Positions 7,461-9,579 of a DNA stretch of 9,579 bases are shown piece after piece. Made by a program: the position numbers and the translations under genes. This DNA comes from Candidatus Aminicenantota bacterium (GTDB lineage Bacteria; Acidobacteriota; Aminicenantia; Aminicenantales; Aminicenantaceae), in NCBI GenBank assembly GCA_016926925.1, contig JAFGNQ010000490.1, positions 1 to 9,579 on the forward strand, written 5' to 3'. Position 1 is the stretch's first letter. Every line of letters begins with the position of its first letter. The notes beneath the pieces are model-generated. The model was not told the DNA's origin, did no database searches, and saw only the letters and a list, made by a program, of their open reading frames with translations.

Positions 7461-7499
7461 TTCCTCTCTTTCTTCCGGTATTCCCCACAACAAAACAAT

Positions 7500-7520
7500 T
7501 AAGCCAGAAATAATGGCTTA
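7500..7520. promoter_or_regulatory. Perfect inverted repeat, possible operator
   Basis: TAAGCCA (7500-7506) and TGGCTTA (7514-7520) form 7-bp perfect arms around a 7-nt AT-rich spacer, 40-60 bp before the oxidoreductase start. The 14-nt centre-to-centre symmetry suits a dimeric regulator, or a small leader hairpin if transcribed. It overlaps the possible -10 area of the candidate promoter. No regulator family can be named. Confidence 0.35.
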
Positions 7521-7551
7521 TATCACTATCACGAGAAGGCAACGTTGTCAA
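7519..7551 (-). promoter_or_regulatory. Weak candidate sigma-70 promoter for the oxidoreductase-CNB-cyclase operon
   Basis: On the minus strand a perfect TTGACA (7551-7546) is followed 17 nt later by TAGTGA, a poor -10. A better TATAAG (7520-7515) sits 23 nt away, which is too far for standard spacing. The position, about 60-90 bp before the start codon, is right. The poor -10 suggests an activator-dependent promoter or a chance match. Confidence 0.22.
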
Positions 7552-7574
7552 GCAATCTGTCAACGTGAAGCATG

Positions 7575-7616
7575 CATTTCCGATCCCTTGACGGAGCTGT
7601 CGGAATAAGGGAAATG
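7575..7616. repeat. Nested, mutually exclusive inverted repeats
   Basis: CATTTCC (7575-7581) can pair with GGAAATG (7610-7616), TTCCGA (7578-7583) with TCGGAA (7600-7605), and CCCTT (7585-7589) with AAGGG (7607-7611). These pairings share bases, so they compete. The arrangement resembles a small alternative-structure leader but carries no T tract. It could equally be a degenerate intergenic repeat. Confidence 0.3.
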
Positions 7617-7821
7617 AGCGGGGTGATCGTCCGTCAGCATCGGACAGCGCAAGGTGCAAAGCGAGAGCGAGTCATTGTTCATTTGAGTCGGATGGGGATT
7701 GGTTGAAAATTCCGATCAAATCAGACAAAGACAAGCTCTTATTGCTATCATTTGATTTCAGGTCACTACGGAGGCGGAAATGCATCCGATTCAATTTGAC
7801 ACAGTTCCTATGGTTTGATTT

Positions 7822-9579
7822 TTATCTCCTGTCTTGAACACCGAGAAGGGTGCCTTCCATTCCGGTGATGATACTGGCGGCGTTGGCCTCATCGGTATCG
7901 ATGTGCATGCTGAGTCGAAAATCGGGGTGAACACGAACCAGGACATCGCCGAAAACAAGAGTTCGCTCGCCTGCGACTTTAATGCTTACGACATCGCGGT
8001 CCTTCAATCCAAAGGAGAGGGCATCTTCCGGGGACATATGGATATGGCGCAGCGAACAGATGACGCCCTCTTTGAGCCGACAGGTTCCACAGGGTCCTTC
8101 GAGATTGATGCCCGGACTTCCCTGCAAATCACCTGAAGCTCTGATAGGAGCCTTGATGCCCAGCTTGAACTCTTCCGTCATGGATATTTCGATTTGGGTC
8201 TGACGGCGTGAAGGGCCTAGAACTCTGACTCGTTCCACTCTTCCTTTGGGACCGATAAGATTGACCGCCTCTTCACAGGCGAACTGACCGGGTTGTGAAA
8301 GATCAGCCCGGTGTCTCAATTCATTCCCCTGACCGAAAAGGGCCTCTACCTCCTTAGACGCCAGATGAACATGATGCGCCGAGACTTCGATGGGAATCTT
8401 GCGCTCTTTTTGGGCTGCAACGACTTTGGATGCACTGAGGTGGCCTAAAGTACGGATCGTTTCCCGTGCAATCATACGGCCTTCGTTCGTAGGCACGATA
8501 AGCACTTTGACCGGAGAGTCCTCATCGGAAATGTCTCTTGTATCTCCCGGATTTCTTGGTTTTGTCTTATTAAGAATTGGGTCTGCATGAATGCCCAGGT
8601 AGGACAAACCTTGGCAGGCGAGACCTCGAATCCAGGCACTCCCCTCTCCAATGCCGCCCGTAAACACCAACGCATCGAGTCCTCCGAGAGCGGCCGTGTA
8701 AGCCCCGATATACTTTCGGATGCGGTAGCAAAAAACATGGATAGCGATCAGAGCCCGTTCGTTCCCCTTGTCGGCCGCTTTCTCTATTTCCCGCAAATCA
8801 TTCGAAATACCGGAAAGTCCTTTCAGGCCGCTCTCTCTGTTCAGAAGGTCATCGACCTCATCGATGGACAATCCTTCTTGTCTGCAGAGCTGGATAACGG
8901 CGGAAGGATCGAGATCACCGCAACGGGTGCCCATGATCAATCCTTCAAGCGGCGTCAATCCCATGCTCGTGTCCACGGACCGGCCGTGATCTATGGCACA
9001 GACCGAAGCCCCGTTCCCCAAATGACAGGTTATCATCTTCATTTCTCTGAACTTACGCCTCAAATAGGCAGCCGCTTTTAGAGCGACATAGTTGTGAGAG
9101 ATGCCGTGAAAGCCGTACCTCCGAAAAAATTTTTTTTCATAAAAATCATAGGGCAGTCCGTAGAGAAAAGCGTGAAGAGGCATTTTCTGATGAAATCCGG
9201 TGTCGAATACAGCCACTTGCGGAACATCGGGCATGAGTTTTAGACTCTCTTTGATGGCGGTCAAGTTGGGAGGATTGTGGAGAGGAGCCAGTTCTGCAAG
9301 GCGTGAGATGTCCTCTATAACTTCTTCATCGATCAAAACCGGATGGCTGTATTTGTCTCCCCCGTGAACCACTCGATGACCGACGGCGCTCAGCTCCTTG
9401 AGGTCATTGATAATCCCCTCTTTTTTGTCCGTGATATGCTCGATAACAGTCTGAAATGCACCTTCGTAGCCGACATTGCCGATTTTTTTTTCCATTTTTC
9501 CTATACGGGACGTTAAAACGAGGCGTGCATTGGCGGTTCCGATATTCTCGACCATCCCCTCCAGATAGTTGGCCCTGCT
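7822..9579 (-). CDS. Acetate kinase-PduL phosphotransacylase fusion (5' partial)
   Basis: One polypeptide joining acetate kinase to a PduL-type phosphate acyltransferase (PTAC). It would convert acetyl-CoA plus phosphate to acetyl phosphate, and then acetyl phosphate plus ADP to acetate plus ATP, or run in reverse. The frame is open to the window edge and shows 585 residues. The first 30 or so residues, including the kinase's N-terminal phosphate-binding start, lie outside. Counting from the Met at 9555, the kinase half (to about 370) has R61 (HRVVHGG), D118 (FDTGFH), H150, H178 (CHLGNG), R211 (GTRCGD) and E358 (PTNE). Five of these keep a constant offset of 30 from the Methanosarcina enzyme's catalytic residues. 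After a roughly 15-residue linker, the PduL half (about 387-577) has H395/H397 (HHVHL), CEEAV near 427, H504/H506 (RHIHM) and H551 (MHIDTDEAN), matching the zinc-binding set. There is no encapsulation peptide ahead of PduL, so it is probably cytosolic. Confidence 0.93.
   Translation of the reverse strand, partial: SRANYLEGMVENIGTANARLVLTSRIGKMEKKIGNVGYEGAFQTVIEHITDKKEGIINDLKELSAVGHRVVHGGDKYSHPVLIDEEVIEDISRLAELAPLHNPPNLTAIKESLKLMPDVPQVAVFDTGFHQKMPLHAFLYGLPYDFYEKKFFRRYGFHGISHNYVALKAAAYLRRKFREMKMITCHLGNGASVCAIDHGRSVDTSMGLTPLEGLIMGTRCGDLDPSAVIQLCRQEGLSIDEVDDLLNRESGLKGLSGISNDLREIEKAADKGNERALIAIHVFCYRIRKYIGAYTAALGGLDALVFTGGIGEGSAWIRGLACQGLSYLGIHADPILNKTKPRNPGDTRDISDEDSPVKVLIVPTNEGRMIARETIRTLGHLSASKVVAAQKERKIPIEVSAHHVHLASKEVEALFGQGNELRHRADLSQPGQFACEEAVNLIGPKGRVERVRVLGPSRRQTQIEISMTEEFKLGIKAPIRASGDLQGSPGINLEGPCGTCRLKEGVICSLRHIHMSPEDALSFGLKDRDVVSIKVAGERTLVFGDVLVRVHPDFRLSMHIDTDEANAASIITGMEGTLLGVQDRR

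Larger units (their letters stand above)
7461..7821. other. Non-coding gap with inverted repeats upstream of the oxidoreductase operon
   Basis: These 361 bp separate the kinase-PduL stop from the oxidoreductase start, both on the minus strand. I see no credible gene: frames crossing it have no ribosome-binding site or recognisable protein character. It holds several short inverted repeats: 7500-7520, 7542-7566, 7575-7616, GTCCG/CGGAC at 7629-7645 and ATCAAAT/ATTTGAT at 7715-7756. A purine-rich, GCR-repeating patch lies near 7645-7670. No clear intrinsic terminator follows the kinase-PduL gene. The region probably contains the operon promoter and its controls. Confidence 0.6.

Noticed and set aside
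7461..7493. TTG at 7493 as the oxidoreductase start
   Set aside because: It is a rare start codon with a T/G-rich upstream region and no Shine-Dalgarno. The ATG at 7460 has a purine-rich site, and the extra 11 residues lie outside the family core.
7426..7659. Minus-strand 77-codon frame spanning the gap before the oxidoreductase
   Set aside because: It overlaps the oxidoreductase start in another frame, has no ribosome-binding site and its composition is random-looking.
8587..9081. Plus-strand open frame opposite the acetate kinase half
   Set aside because: It is antisense to catalytic motifs of acetate kinase and has no independent support.

Overview
The window looks like a chromosomal segment of a Gram-negative anaerobe of mid-range G+C content. 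The gene set suggests a Desulfobacterota (deltaproteobacterial) sulfate reducer or syntroph. The pointers are a GldFG/DUF4340 ABC export module, an FHA-GAF class III cyclase and an acetate kinase fused to a PduL-type phosphotransacylase. No rRNA or other taxonomic marker is present, so the placement is only an inference. I see no mobile elements, CRISPR arrays, tRNA or rRNA genes.

Layout. (1) Plus strand, 1-3785: three tightly coupled genes, a 5'-truncated ABC-2 permease (GldF-like), a GldG-like auxiliary protein and a DUF4340 protein. They are separated by 3 bp and then by a 4-bp ATGA overlap. The ATPase gene is probably just upstream, outside the window. (2) 3786-3934: a convergent intergenic gap with a hairpin that can terminate transcription in both directions. 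(3) Minus strand, 7460 down to 3935: a three-gene operon. It runs from an FAD-dependent oxidoreductase of the geranylgeranyl-reductase-like type, through a small stand-alone cyclic-nucleotide-binding protein (4-bp ATGA overlap), to an FHA-GAF-adenylate cyclase 77 bp further on. A small perfect hairpin sits directly after the stop codon of the middle gene. (4) 7461-7821: a 361-bp non-coding gap with several inverted repeats and a weak candidate promoter. (5) Minus strand, 9579 down to 7822: an acetate kinase-PduL fusion, truncated at the window edge.

How the genes fit together. The plus-strand module is a membrane export or cell-envelope complex of unknown substrate. The middle operon places a cAMP-making enzyme next to a minimal cAMP-binding protein and a redox enzyme, which suggests a small self-contained cyclic-nucleotide circuit attached to a flavin or membrane-lipid redox step. 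The last gene would interconvert acetyl-CoA and acetate with ATP formation on one polypeptide. The points most worth following are the oxidoreductase/CNB/cyclase operon and the kinase-PduL fusion.
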